Shown here in pieces: positions 34,873 to 42,721 of a stretch of DNA of 64,000 nt. A program made the position numbers and the translations under genes. Every line of letters starts with the position of its first letter. Position 1 is the first letter of the stretch. This DNA is from Anaerolineales bacterium (lineage in GTDB: Bacteria; Chloroflexota; Anaerolineae; Anaerolineales; Villigracilaceae): NCBI GenBank assembly GCA_030583885.1, contig CP129480.1, forward strand, positions 3,474,714 through 3,538,713, written 5' to 3'. The notes beneath the pieces were generated by a model. That model made no database searches, was not told where the DNA came from, and saw nothing but the letters and a program-made list of their open reading frames with translations.

Positions 34873-37305
34873 ATGTCCAAATTTCCAACACAAGCACAGG
34901 TCGTCATCATCGGCGGAGGCGTGGGCGGTGCAAGTATCGCCTACCACCTCACGAAATTGGGATGGAAGGATGTGCTCCTGATTGAGAAGCATGAATTGAC
35001 ATCAGGTTCAACCTGGCATTCGGCGGGATTGGTCGGGCAAATGCGTTCGGATGCAAACCTGACGCGTATGATGCACTACAGCACGGACTTGTACCGCAGC
35101 CTCAAAGCCGAGACGGGCCAGGACACCTCCTGGCGTGAAGTGGGCGGGCTTCGTCTCGCCTCCTCCGCCGAACGCATGGAGGAAAACAAACGCCTGGTCG
35201 GCATGGCGCGTTCCTTTGGCGTGCCGATGGAATTGATCGGCGCAAAAGAGGCGCAGGATATGTTCCCGTTGATGGATATCACAGGCGTGGTCGGCGCAGC
35301 CTACACGCCCAACGACGGCAGCATTGACCCGACAGGACTAACCAACGCGCTTGCCATCGGCGCAAAGCAGCGCGGGGCAAAAATTTTCACCGACACCGCC
35401 GTGACGGCGGTCAACGTCAAGAATGGCCGCGTGCATGAAGTCGTCACGACCAAAGGCACGATCAAGACCGAGGTTGTGGTCAACGCCTCCGGCATGTGGG
35501 GACGCGAGATCGGAAAAATGGTCGGGCTGAATCTACCCGTCATCCCGATGGCGCATCTTTACATCATGACCAAACCCATTGAAGGCGTGACGAATACATT
35601 TCCCAACCTGCGCGATCCTGACCTGCTTGTGTATTGGCGTGAAGAGGTCGGCGGCCTGGTCACAGGTGGATACGAACGTCAGCCTGCATACTTTGGCGTG
35701 AATGGCATTCCGGATGATTTTAAATTCCAGCTGCTCCCGCCCGATTGGGACCGCTTCACGCCGTTGATGGAAAATTCAATTCGGCGCGTACCCGCGATTG
35801 AAGACGCGGAGGTTATAAAACTTTTGAACGGACCCGAGGGTTTCACACCGGATGGTGAGTTTTTATTAGGCCCAACTTCGGTAAAGGGTTTCTGGGTTGC
35901 GTGTGCATTCTGCGCGCACGGGCTCGCAGGCGCGGGCGGCATCGGCAAGGTGATGGCGGAATGGATCATCGATGGAAACCCCGAATGGGATATGTGGCGC
36001 CTGGATGTCCGCCGCTTTGGTCCGAACTATAACAATCTCGATTATGTTGCGGCGCGCACGCTTGAGACGTATACGCAGTACTATGATATTCATTATCCCG
36101 GCGAAGAAAGGATCTCGCGCCGCAATCTGCGCACCTCCCCCACGTACTTCAGACTGCGCGATCTCGGCTGTCACTTTGGCGAGAAGATGGGCTGGGAGCG
36201 CCCGAACTGGTTCAGAATTTATGAAGAGAAAGCCACGCATGGACACGAACCAAAAGGCTGGATGCGCCACAACTGGTCCCGCGCGATCGGTCATGAGCAC
36301 TTGATGACGCGCGAGAATGCCGGCCTCTTCGATGAAACGTCGTTCAATAAGTTTGAAGTGAGCGGAAGCGGTGCGTTGAAATTCCTGAATTACGTTTGCG
36401 CCAATCAAATTGATGTGCCAATCGGCAGCATGGTCTATACGCAATGCCTGAATAAACGCGGCGGCATCGAATGTGATTTCACCGTTACGCGCCTTGCGGA
36501 AGAGCTCTTTTTCATCGTGACCGGCACGGCATTCGGCCAGCACGATATGTCGTGGCTCTCGCTGCAAATGCCGGAAGATGGCAGTGTGACCATTGAAGAT
36601 GTCAGCTCGTCACTGGTTTGCATCGGCCTGTGGGGACCAAAAGCGCGCACGATTTTGGAAAAAGTTACTTCCGACGATGCCTCCAATGCAGGCTTCCCGT
36701 ACATGACTGCGAAACGGATTAATGTGGGCGATGTGCCCGTTCTGGCTTCACGCGTGACCTATGTGGGCGAGCTCGGCTGGGAGTTTTACTGTCCCTCTGA
36801 ATATGGTCTGCGCTTATGGGATACGCTCTGGGAGGCCGGTCAACCCGAGGGCATGGTCGCAGGCGGATATAAAGCCATCGACACCTTGCGTCTTGAAAAA
36901 GGCTACCGCTATTGGAGCGGTGAGATTTCGCCCGATTACACTCCGTACGAGGCGGGTCTCGGTTTCGCAGTCAAACTGGACAAGGCGGATTTCATCGGCA
37001 GGGATGCCCTGGCCAAACAGAAAGCGGAAGGACCCGCCCATAAACTTTGTACGATCACCCTCGACGATGACCGAACGATTGTCATTGGCAAGGAACCGAT
37101 CCGTGCGGGCGATGACCTCGTGGGCTGGGTGGCTTCCGGCGGATTCGGATATTCGGTCGGGAAGTCCATCGCGTATGCCTATCTGCCGCTGAAACATGCG
37201 AAAGCTGGAACAAAATTGAGCGTGGAATGTTTCGGCGAACAGGTCAGCGCGGAGGTGGCGCAGGCCATATTGTGGGACCCGAAGGGCAAGAGGATCAAAC
37301 AGTAA
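34873..37305 (+). CDS. Dimethylglycine/sarcosine dehydrogenase-like flavoprotein with GcvT domains (paralogue 2)
   Basis: 810 residues, with the same layout as the product at 26002-28431. FAD fold VVIIGGGVGGASIAYHL, then the covalent-FAD motif SGSTWHSAGLVGQ (His49, the exact form found in dimethylglycine dehydrogenase), FAO_M, then GcvT (about 445-700, CLNKRGGIECDFTVTRL) and GcvT_C. It should oxidise an N-methyl amine with folate as one-carbon acceptor. It precedes the second choline-kinase-like gene, repeating the flavoprotein/kinase pairing of the leftward train. Confidence 0.9.
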   Translation: MSKFPTQAQVVIIGGGVGGASIAYHLTKLGWKDVLLIEKHELTSGSTWHSAGLVGQMRSDANLTRMMHYSTDLYRSLKAETGQDTSWREVGGLRLASSAERMEENKRLVGMARSFGVPMELIGAKEAQDMFPLMDITGVVGAAYTPNDGSIDPTGLTNALAIGAKQRGAKIFTDTAVTAVNVKNGRVHEVVTTKGTIKTEVVVNASGMWGREIGKMVGLNLPVIPMAHLYIMTKPIEGVTNTFPNLRDPDLLVYWREEVGGLVTGGYERQPAYFGVNGIPDDFKFQLLPPDWDRFTPLMENSIRRVPAIEDAEVIKLLNGPEGFTPDGEFLLGPTSVKGFWVACAFCAHGLAGAGGIGKVMAEWIIDGNPEWDMWRLDVRRFGPNYNNLDYVAARTLETYTQYYDIHYPGEERISRRNLRTSPTYFRLRDLGCHFGEKMGWERPNWFRIYEEKATHGHEPKGWMRHNWSRAIGHEHLMTRENAGLFDETSFNKFEVSGSGALKFLNYVCANQIDVPIGSMVYTQCLNKRGGIECDFTVTRLAEELFFIVTGTAFGQHDMSWLSLQMPEDGSVTIEDVSSSLVCIGLWGPKARTILEKVTSDDASNAGFPYMTAKRINVGDVPVLASRVTYVGELGWEFYCPSEYGLRLWDTLWEAGQPEGMVAGGYKAIDTLRLEKGYRYWSGEISPDYTPYEAGLGFAVKLDKADFIGRDALAKQKAEGPAHKLCTITLDDDRTIVIGKEPIRAGDDLVGWVASGGFGYSVGKSIAYAYLPLKHAKAGTKLSVECFGEQVSAEVAQAILWDPKGKRIKQ

Positions 37306-37365
37306 ACACGAGCAGGTTCACCTCCGGAAGGAAGCGAGCCGTCAATTTTATTTTGGAAGGAATCC

Positions 37366-38304
37366 ATGTCCACACTTGCCATTGATAAAGCCATCGCAAA
37401 AGTACCGTTTCTCGCGGACTCAAAGAACATCAAACGGACCCCGCTGAGCGGCGGGATTACCAATTTGAATTTTAAGATTGAGGCGGATGGCAGGTCGTAC
37501 GTGATCCGCCTTGCGGGCGAGGGCACCGATCAACTGGGAATCAAACGGGACGTGGAACACATGGCAAACAAAGCTGCCGGCGAACTGGGGATTGCGCCCG
37601 AGATCATGTACTTCATCGAACCCGAAGGGTATATTGTGACGCGCTTCATCAACGGCAAAACGATTCCACCCGATGTCATCAAGCAACCGGATTACCTTGC
37701 GCGTGTGATGAAAAAAATCCGTCTCTTTCATCGGCGCGGTCCAAAACTAAACGGTGAGTTCAATGTCTTTGATCGCGTGAAAATGTTGACGAAGATTTCA
37801 AAGAGCAACGGTTCAAAGTTCCCATCCGACTGGGACTGGATCATGCAAAAGATGAACGAGACAAAAAAGGCACTCGAAAAAGATCCGTACACGCCAACAC
37901 CCTGCCATGACGATCTGTTGAATTTGAACTGGCTTGAAGAGGATGTACCCGGTGACATCGGTGAGATTCGCCTGATGGATTGGGAATATGCGGGCATGGG
38001 TGATATCTTTTTTGATCTTGCCAATTTTTCGCATCATCACCGCTTGAACGATGAACAGGTGCGCTTCGTCCTTAACGAATATTTTGGTGAGGTGACCCCG
38101 AAGCAGTATGCCCGCTTGAGGCTGATGTGGCCCATGTCCGAGTTGCACGAAGCCATGTGGGGCACAACCCAAACGGGTATCTCGAAACTGGAGGAGGATT
38201 TCCAGGGATATGCGGACCTGTGGTTTGGGCGCTTCCGCCAGCATGTGACTGATTTCCATTGGGAGCAATGGTTGAAGGATGTAGCGAAGAAAAGTAACAA
38301 GTGA
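37366..38304 (+). CDS. Choline/ethanolamine kinase-like phosphotransferase (paralogue 2)
   Basis: 312 residues. LSGGITNLNFKIE is the nucleotide loop. The catalytic loop PCHDDLLNLNWL keeps the full H-x-D-x4-N pattern, unlike paralogue 1, and LMDWEYAGMGDIFFDLAN is the metal site. It lies 60 bases after the flavoprotein gene with GGAAGGA before the ATG. It would phosphorylate choline, ethanolamine or a related amino alcohol. Confidence 0.87.
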   Translation: MSTLAIDKAIAKVPFLADSKNIKRTPLSGGITNLNFKIEADGRSYVIRLAGEGTDQLGIKRDVEHMANKAAGELGIAPEIMYFIEPEGYIVTRFINGKTIPPDVIKQPDYLARVMKKIRLFHRRGPKLNGEFNVFDRVKMLTKISKSNGSKFPSDWDWIMQKMNETKKALEKDPYTPTPCHDDLLNLNWLEEDVPGDIGEIRLMDWEYAGMGDIFFDLANFSHHHRLNDEQVRFVLNEYFGEVTPKQYARLRLMWPMSELHEAMWGTTQTGISKLEEDFQGYADLWFGRFRQHVTDFHWEQWLKDVAKKSNK

Positions 38305-38347
38305 CAAACAAAAATTGAAAAAGAACATAAATATAAGGAGCAAAAAA

Positions 38348-39223
38348 ATGTCTATCGTAAATGCAAAAGAGATCATGGTGGAAGCGGCAAAGAACGGATA
38401 TGCAGTCGGGGCGTTCAACATAACGGATTTCAATCAATTCAAGGGCGTGGTGGAGGCGGCTGTCGAAAAGAAGGCGCCTCTCATTATTCAGACTTCCGTC
38501 AAGCCCTCCCAGTTTTTTGGCCCTGATGTGATGGTGGCGGTGTATCGCACCATTGCGGAAGCAGCTCCCGTGCCGATCTGCCTGCACCTTGATCATTGCA
38601 CCGCCATCGACTACTGCAAAAAGTGCGCGGATGCGGGCTATACCAACATTATGATCGACGCATCCAAACAATCCTTCGAGGAGAACATCCGCCAGACGAA
38701 GGAAGTGGTGGATTACTGCCACAGCGTCGGCAACATCTCGGTCGAGGGCGAGTTGGGAACGGTCGGCGGCGTGGAGGACCAGATCAAGGTCGCAGAAGAT
38801 GAGGCACAGCTGGCAAATCCCGAACAATCCATTGAATTCGTCGAGCGCACAGGTGTGGACATCTTCGCTCCTGCCATCGGCACGGCGCATGGCGTGTACA
38901 AGACGAAGAATCCGAAGATCGACTTTGAGCGCATGGCGATCATCAACAAGATGTTGAATGGCAATGGGATCAAAACTCCGGTGGTTGTTCACGGCGGAAC
39001 CGGGCTGCCAGATGATTACATCGTCAAATTGCTGCAAGCTGGCGGTGCAAAGTTCAACGTGTCCACCGAATTGAAGCATACGTTAATCGACGCAAAATGG
39101 GAATATATCAATGCCCATCGCGACGAATACGATCCCGGTAAACTGGATGTTTTTGTCCGCGATGCAACCCGCAAGGCGGTCATGCACTGGATCGACAAAT
39201 TAGGTTCTGCCGGCAAGGCTTAA
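38348..39223 (+). CDS. Class II (zinc) fructose-bisphosphate-type aldolase
   Basis: 291 residues from the ATG at 38348, with AAGGAG upstream. VGAFNITDFNQFKGVVEAA, LHLDHCTAIDYC, VEGELGTVGGVEDQ, IGTAHGVYK, VVHGGTGLPDD and KFNVSTELK are the family's Zn-binding and phosphate-binding stretches. Members act on fructose 1,6-bisphosphate, tagatose bisphosphate, or inositol-derived phosphates. In this locus, with kinases and a DeoR regulator, cleavage or formation of a phosphorylated ketose-like intermediate is likely, but the substrate is open. Confidence 0.92.
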   Translation: MSIVNAKEIMVEAAKNGYAVGAFNITDFNQFKGVVEAAVEKKAPLIIQTSVKPSQFFGPDVMVAVYRTIAEAAPVPICLHLDHCTAIDYCKKCADAGYTNIMIDASKQSFEENIRQTKEVVDYCHSVGNISVEGELGTVGGVEDQIKVAEDEAQLANPEQSIEFVERTGVDIFAPAIGTAHGVYKTKNPKIDFERMAIINKMLNGNGIKTPVVVHGGTGLPDDYIVKLLQAGGAKFNVSTELKHTLIDAKWEYINAHRDEYDPGKLDVFVRDATRKAVMHWIDKLGSAGKA

Positions 39224-39253
39224 GAGCAACCCCCAAAAATAGGAGACAGCATA

Positions 39254-40360
39254 ATGAAGAAGGTTGAAGAATACTACGCCCCATGGGTAAAAGGCATCCC
39301 GATGTATATCTCGGAGCATATTGAAAAGGCCTGGCGGGACCCGTCCCTGCACCGCATGATGTCGAATGAAAATCCGCTTCCCCCATCCGATAAGGTGCTG
39401 GAAGCGATGGTCAAATATGCGAAGCTGGCAAACCGCTATCCGGATCAGGGATTGGTCGTCCGGGGCAAGATCGCAGAAATGAACAATGTGGATGGCCCGG
39501 GGAATGTGATGATCGGCAACGGGTCCAGCGAAGTGTACGATAACATCTTCCGCATGTTCATTGTCCCCGGAGATGAAGTCATTCAGCACACCCCCTGCTT
39601 CGGAATTTACGGCCTGCGCGGGACATTGCTCGGTGCAAAAATGGTCTCCGTTCCGATGATCTACAAGGATCATCTCATGCACTACGATCCCGACGCGATC
39701 ATCAAGGCGATTACCGACAAGACCAAGATCATCGTGGTCGCAAATCCGAACAACCCGACGGGCAACTTCATGGATGCGAAGCACTTTATTACCATTGCGG
39801 AGACAGGCATTCCGTTCGTGATCGATGAAGCCTATGTGGAATACGCAGGGCTCGGCATGTCCCAGGTGCAGTTGACCAGGAAATACAAGAATGTATTAAT
39901 TACACGCACTCTTTCAAAGGCCTACGGACTCGCGGGGATGCGCTTCGGGTATACCATCGCAGATAAGGAGGTGATCGACCAGATTGCCGGCTCGCTTCTG
40001 CCATGGAATGTGGGGACAATCCCCATGTGGGCGGCGCTGGCAGCTTTCGAAGATATGGAAGGTCTCGCGGAACGCGTCAAATTCAACAACAACGCGGTCG
40101 ATTTCATCACCGAGTCCCTGAGCGTCATTCCCGGCTTTTATGTGATGCCGTCGAAGGCAAATTATATTCTCTTTGATTGCGGTGAAACCGGCAAAACCGG
40201 CAAGGAAGTGCTTGCCTTCGCCGAGACCAAGGGCATCATCCTGCGCGGCGAGAGCAAGAAGTACGGCAGCGAGGGCTGGTTCCGCGTGACCGTCGGCACG
40301 AAGGAAGAGAACGAGTTGTTCGTGAATACCGTGTTGGAATTCTTTGGGATAAAAAAATGA
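39254..40360 (+). CDS. Class I/II aminotransferase (HisC-like)
   Basis: 368 residues. The PLP lysine lies in TRTLSKAYGLAGMRFGY. Other marks are NENPLPPSDKVLEAM, IGNGSSEVYDNIF, ANPNNPTGN and FVIDEAYVEYAG. The fold matches histidinol-phosphate aminotransferase, but no other his genes are near, so a role in the local pathway (transfer of an amino group to or from a phosphorylated intermediate) is more likely. It is 30 bases after the aldolase gene. Confidence 0.88.
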   Translation: MKKVEEYYAPWVKGIPMYISEHIEKAWRDPSLHRMMSNENPLPPSDKVLEAMVKYAKLANRYPDQGLVVRGKIAEMNNVDGPGNVMIGNGSSEVYDNIFRMFIVPGDEVIQHTPCFGIYGLRGTLLGAKMVSVPMIYKDHLMHYDPDAIIKAITDKTKIIVVANPNNPTGNFMDAKHFITIAETGIPFVIDEAYVEYAGLGMSQVQLTRKYKNVLITRTLSKAYGLAGMRFGYTIADKEVIDQIAGSLLPWNVGTIPMWAALAAFEDMEGLAERVKFNNNAVDFITESLSVIPGFYVMPSKANYILFDCGETGKTGKEVLAFAETKGIILRGESKKYGSEGWFRVTVGTKEENELFVNTVLEFFGIKK

Positions 40361-40363
40361 ATT

Positions 40364-40419
40364 AACCACGAAGAACACAAAGGCTCACGAAGGAAAAACC
40401 TTTGTGAACCTTTGTGGTT
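40364..40419. repeat. Dispersed palindrome with ACCACRAAGG units, copy 1
   Basis: Imperfect arms built from AACCACGAAG, CACAAAGG and CACGAAGG meet CCTTTGTG and CCTTTGTGGTT after an A5 loop. A related element lies at 63309-63395. Confidence 0.7.
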
Positions 40420-40433
40420 GAAAAGAGGAACAC

Positions 40434-41192
40434 ATGTCTAAAATCAAGGCAGTCTTGTTTGACCAGGACGGTGTCATCATCGACACCGAGCGTGATGGAC
40501 ACCGCGTATCGTTCAATATGACCTTTAAGGAATTCGGTTTCACCGATGAGTGGAGCGTGGAGTATTACCACGAACTGCTTCAGATCGCAGGCGGCAAGGA
40601 GCGCATGAAGCATCACTGGAAGGCCCAAGGGTTTTCCAAACCGATGAGCGAGCAGGAGATCGACGAGCTCGTCAAGGAAATGCACAAGCGCAAGACCGCC
40701 CTCTTCGTGGAATTGATCGAATCCGGCAAACTCCCCCTGCGTCCTGGCATTCAGCGCTTCATGAAGGAACTCATGGAAGCGGGCATCAAGATCGGCGTAT
40801 GCACCACATCCAATGAAAAAGCTGCGAAAGCCATCACCGGGAAGGTCCTTGCGGATATCAAATTCGAGATCGTTCTCGCGGGTGATGTGGTCAAGAACAA
40901 GAAACCCGATCCTGAAATTTACAACCTCGCCCTTTCCAAATTGGGGTTGCAGCCCGATGAAGCTTTTGTCGTGGAGGATTCCAGGAACGGATTGACGGCA
41001 TCCAAAGCAGCGGGATTGAAAACCATCGTCACCACGAATGGATATACTGAGAAGGAAGATCTTGAAGCGGGGGATGTCATCGTCTCCTGCCTCGGCGACC
41101 CCGACGGAGAAAAAGCGATCATGCACAAAGGCGGCCTCCAGAATTTCGACGGGGTTGTCCACGCCCGGCAATTGATCGAGTTGTTTGGGTAG
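40434..41192 (+). CDS. HAD-superfamily phosphatase (beta-phosphoglucomutase-like)
   Basis: 252 residues. Motif I VLFDQDGVIIDTE carries the nucleophile Asp and acid/base Asp. Motif II GVCTTSN, motif III KNKKPDPEIY and motif IV VVEDSRNGLTASKAAG are complete, and the helical cap sits between motifs I and II. It hydrolyses or moves a phosphate on a small sugar-like molecule. It closes the rightward train and could remove the phosphate added by the kinases. GAGGAA precedes the ATG. Confidence 0.9.
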   Translation: MSKIKAVLFDQDGVIIDTERDGHRVSFNMTFKEFGFTDEWSVEYYHELLQIAGGKERMKHHWKAQGFSKPMSEQEIDELVKEMHKRKTALFVELIESGKLPLRPGIQRFMKELMEAGIKIGVCTTSNEKAAKAITGKVLADIKFEIVLAGDVVKNKKPDPEIYNLALSKLGLQPDEAFVVEDSRNGLTASKAAGLKTIVTTNGYTEKEDLEAGDVIVSCLGDPDGEKAIMHKGGLQNFDGVVHARQLIELFG

Positions 41193-41264
41193 GAACCTGC
41201 AATTTGCAGGTTGAAAATAGAGACGAAGGACGTGGAGTGATCCGCGTCCTTTTTACATGTGAGG

Positions 41265-41277
41265 TAGAATTGTAAAA
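41265..41277 (+). promoter_or_regulatory. Probable leaderless promoter of the Nudix gene
   Basis: TAGAAT at 41265-41270 is six bases before the ATG at 41277. No ribosome-binding sequence is present. Confidence 0.45.
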
Positions 41278-41804
41278 TGGCTGACGAAGTATTGGATATT
41301 GTGAATGACGAGGATAATGTCATCGGGCGCGAAAAGCGCTCAGCCATCCATCGACTTGGCTGCCAGCACCGCGGCGTGCATGTGTTTTTATTCACGGCGG
41401 ACGGAAAAATGCTCGTGCAAAAACGCAGCGCAGACCGCGCCTCATCCCCATCCCTGCTTGATTGCTCGGTCTCGGAGCATGTGCTGGCGGGGGAGGAATA
41501 CCTCAAAGCTGCGCTGCGGGGAATGAGGGAGGAATTGGGTTTGGAGGGAATCCAGCTTGAACGGCTGACAAAATTCCGCATGAAGTACGGTTGGAACGAT
41601 AACGAGATCAGCGAATTATTCCAGGGCATGGTTGACCCCGGACAGGTACGATTTGACCCCGGTGAGATTGAAGCAATATCTTATTTAAGCATGGACGAAC
41701 TAAAGAAGATGGTACAGAACGAGAACCAAAAATTCTGCGGCTGGTTCATTGAATTGCTGAATTTGTATTGGAACGGAAAGGGAAACATGCAGGTGATGGG
41801 GTAA
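41277..41804 (+). CDS. Nudix hydrolase related to type I isopentenyl-diphosphate isomerase
   Basis: 175 residues. HRGVHVFLFTADGKMLVQKRS and DCSVSEHVLAGEEYLKAA match the IPP isomerase/Nudix core. The Nudix helix reads LRGMREELGL: the first Glu of the REXXEE motif is Gly, whereas the EE pair remains. So metal binding may be altered, and the true reaction (isomerase, or cleavage of a diphosphate) is not certain. It has its own promoter and ends before a bidirectional terminator. Confidence 0.78.
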   Translation: MADEVLDIVNDEDNVIGREKRSAIHRLGCQHRGVHVFLFTADGKMLVQKRSADRASSPSLLDCSVSEHVLAGEEYLKAALRGMREELGLEGIQLERLTKFRMKYGWNDNEISELFQGMVDPGQVRFDPGEIEAISYLSMDELKKMVQNENQKFCGWFIELLNLYWNGKGNMQVMG

Positions 41805-41854
41805 CAGAACAATGGAGAGGAAGATAGCGCTTGTTGAGCATAAAACAGTAAAAG

Positions 41855-41888
41855 AAAAAGTGCGGAACGTTTCCGTCCCGCACTTTTT
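41855..41888. terminator. Bidirectional rho-independent terminator
   Basis: Arms AAAAAGTGCGG (41855-41865) and CCGCACTTTTT (41878-41888) serve both the plus-strand Nudix gene and the minus-strand lipoprotein gene. Confidence 0.88.
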
Positions 41889-41897
41889 CAATTCAAC

Positions 41898-42548
41898 CTA
41901 CGGGCATTCCTTGTAGTAGGTGACCAATTTCTCGATCTTCTGGGTTCGGTCCACCACACCGCCACCCCTGTTGACACCGGCAAACTGGAAATCGATCCAG
42001 GCCGTCTGCAAGACACGATAATCCGGGTTAATGTCGGTTGCCTTGAAGGTGATGGAAAAATTGCCTTTGATGTCCGGCGTCATACTGCCCACAAGAAACC
42101 ACTCCGATGTACGCTGCATGGGGTCCACAATGCGGTAGAACATTTCTGCACGGACAATATCCGGCAAAATGGCAGTCATGCTGATCTCCATCTCGCGGGG
42201 GAAACATCGCAGCGAAAGTGTATCACTGGAAAAATTAATATCCCCAAACACACCCTTACCCAGCGCAAAGTCCACTGCCACCGGGTTCAGGTTTGCTAAG
42301 GAGGCAGGTTGAATTCCAGCCACCTCGGTCGGCTGGGGAACATCGGTCGGTGCCAGCGCCTCTGTCGGGAGTGCGGTAGGCTCCTGCGTCGGCAATTGGA
42401 TCGCAGTTGGCGGGAGTGCTTCAGTTGGCGGGACAACCGTCACCAGAACGGTTGCAATGACGGGCGTTGGCTGCTCCTGCTGAACGGGCTGAACCACTCC
42501 GCAAGCCGTGAGCACCAAAGCCAGCGAAATCAATAAGACTTTTTTCAT
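41898..42548 (-). CDS. Lipoprotein with Pro/Thr-rich linker, function unknown
   Basis: 216 residues. A lipoprotein signal ends in LVLTAC (Cys16). Residues about 20-80 are a stalk rich in Pro, Thr and Glu (PTEALPPTAI, PTQEPTALPTE and similar). The remaining beta-rich domain has a conserved-looking core (SLRCFPREMEISMTAI, IVDPMQRTSEWFLVGS) that I do not recognise. The arrangement suggests a surface-exposed domain held off the membrane. Confidence 0.7.
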   Translation of the reverse strand: MKKVLLISLALVLTACGVVQPVQQEQPTPVIATVLVTVVPPTEALPPTAIQLPTQEPTALPTEALAPTDVPQPTEVAGIQPASLANLNPVAVDFALGKGVFGDINFSSDTLSLRCFPREMEISMTAILPDIVRAEMFYRIVDPMQRTSEWFLVGSMTPDIKGNFSITFKATDINPDYRVLQTAWIDFQFAGVNRGGGVVDRTQKIEKLVTYYKECP

Positions 42549-42707
42549 ATCATACTCCTTTTGTATTTGCTTGAGATTCTACGTCAAACCCATGTAACAA
42601 CCGTTGCCCCGTTCGGGCTATTTATTGCGGCATTCTTTTCATATCTGTAAAGATTAACCGGATTTACCGCTTGCAAACTCTAATCTATTTAGATAATTCT
42701 TATCAGG

Positions 42708-42721
42708 TATAATGTCCGCCA
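42708..42721 (+). promoter_or_regulatory. Leaderless promoter of the radical SAM gene
   Basis: A perfect TATAAT at 42708-42713 ends seven bases before the ATG at 42721 and overlaps an earlier in-frame ATG (42712), which therefore cannot be in the message if this box is used. Confidence 0.5.

Noticed and set aside
39254..40360. Histidinol-phosphate aminotransferase of histidine synthesis
   Set aside because: The fold fits, but no other his genes are nearby and the neighbours form a different pathway; the gene symbol hisC was not used.
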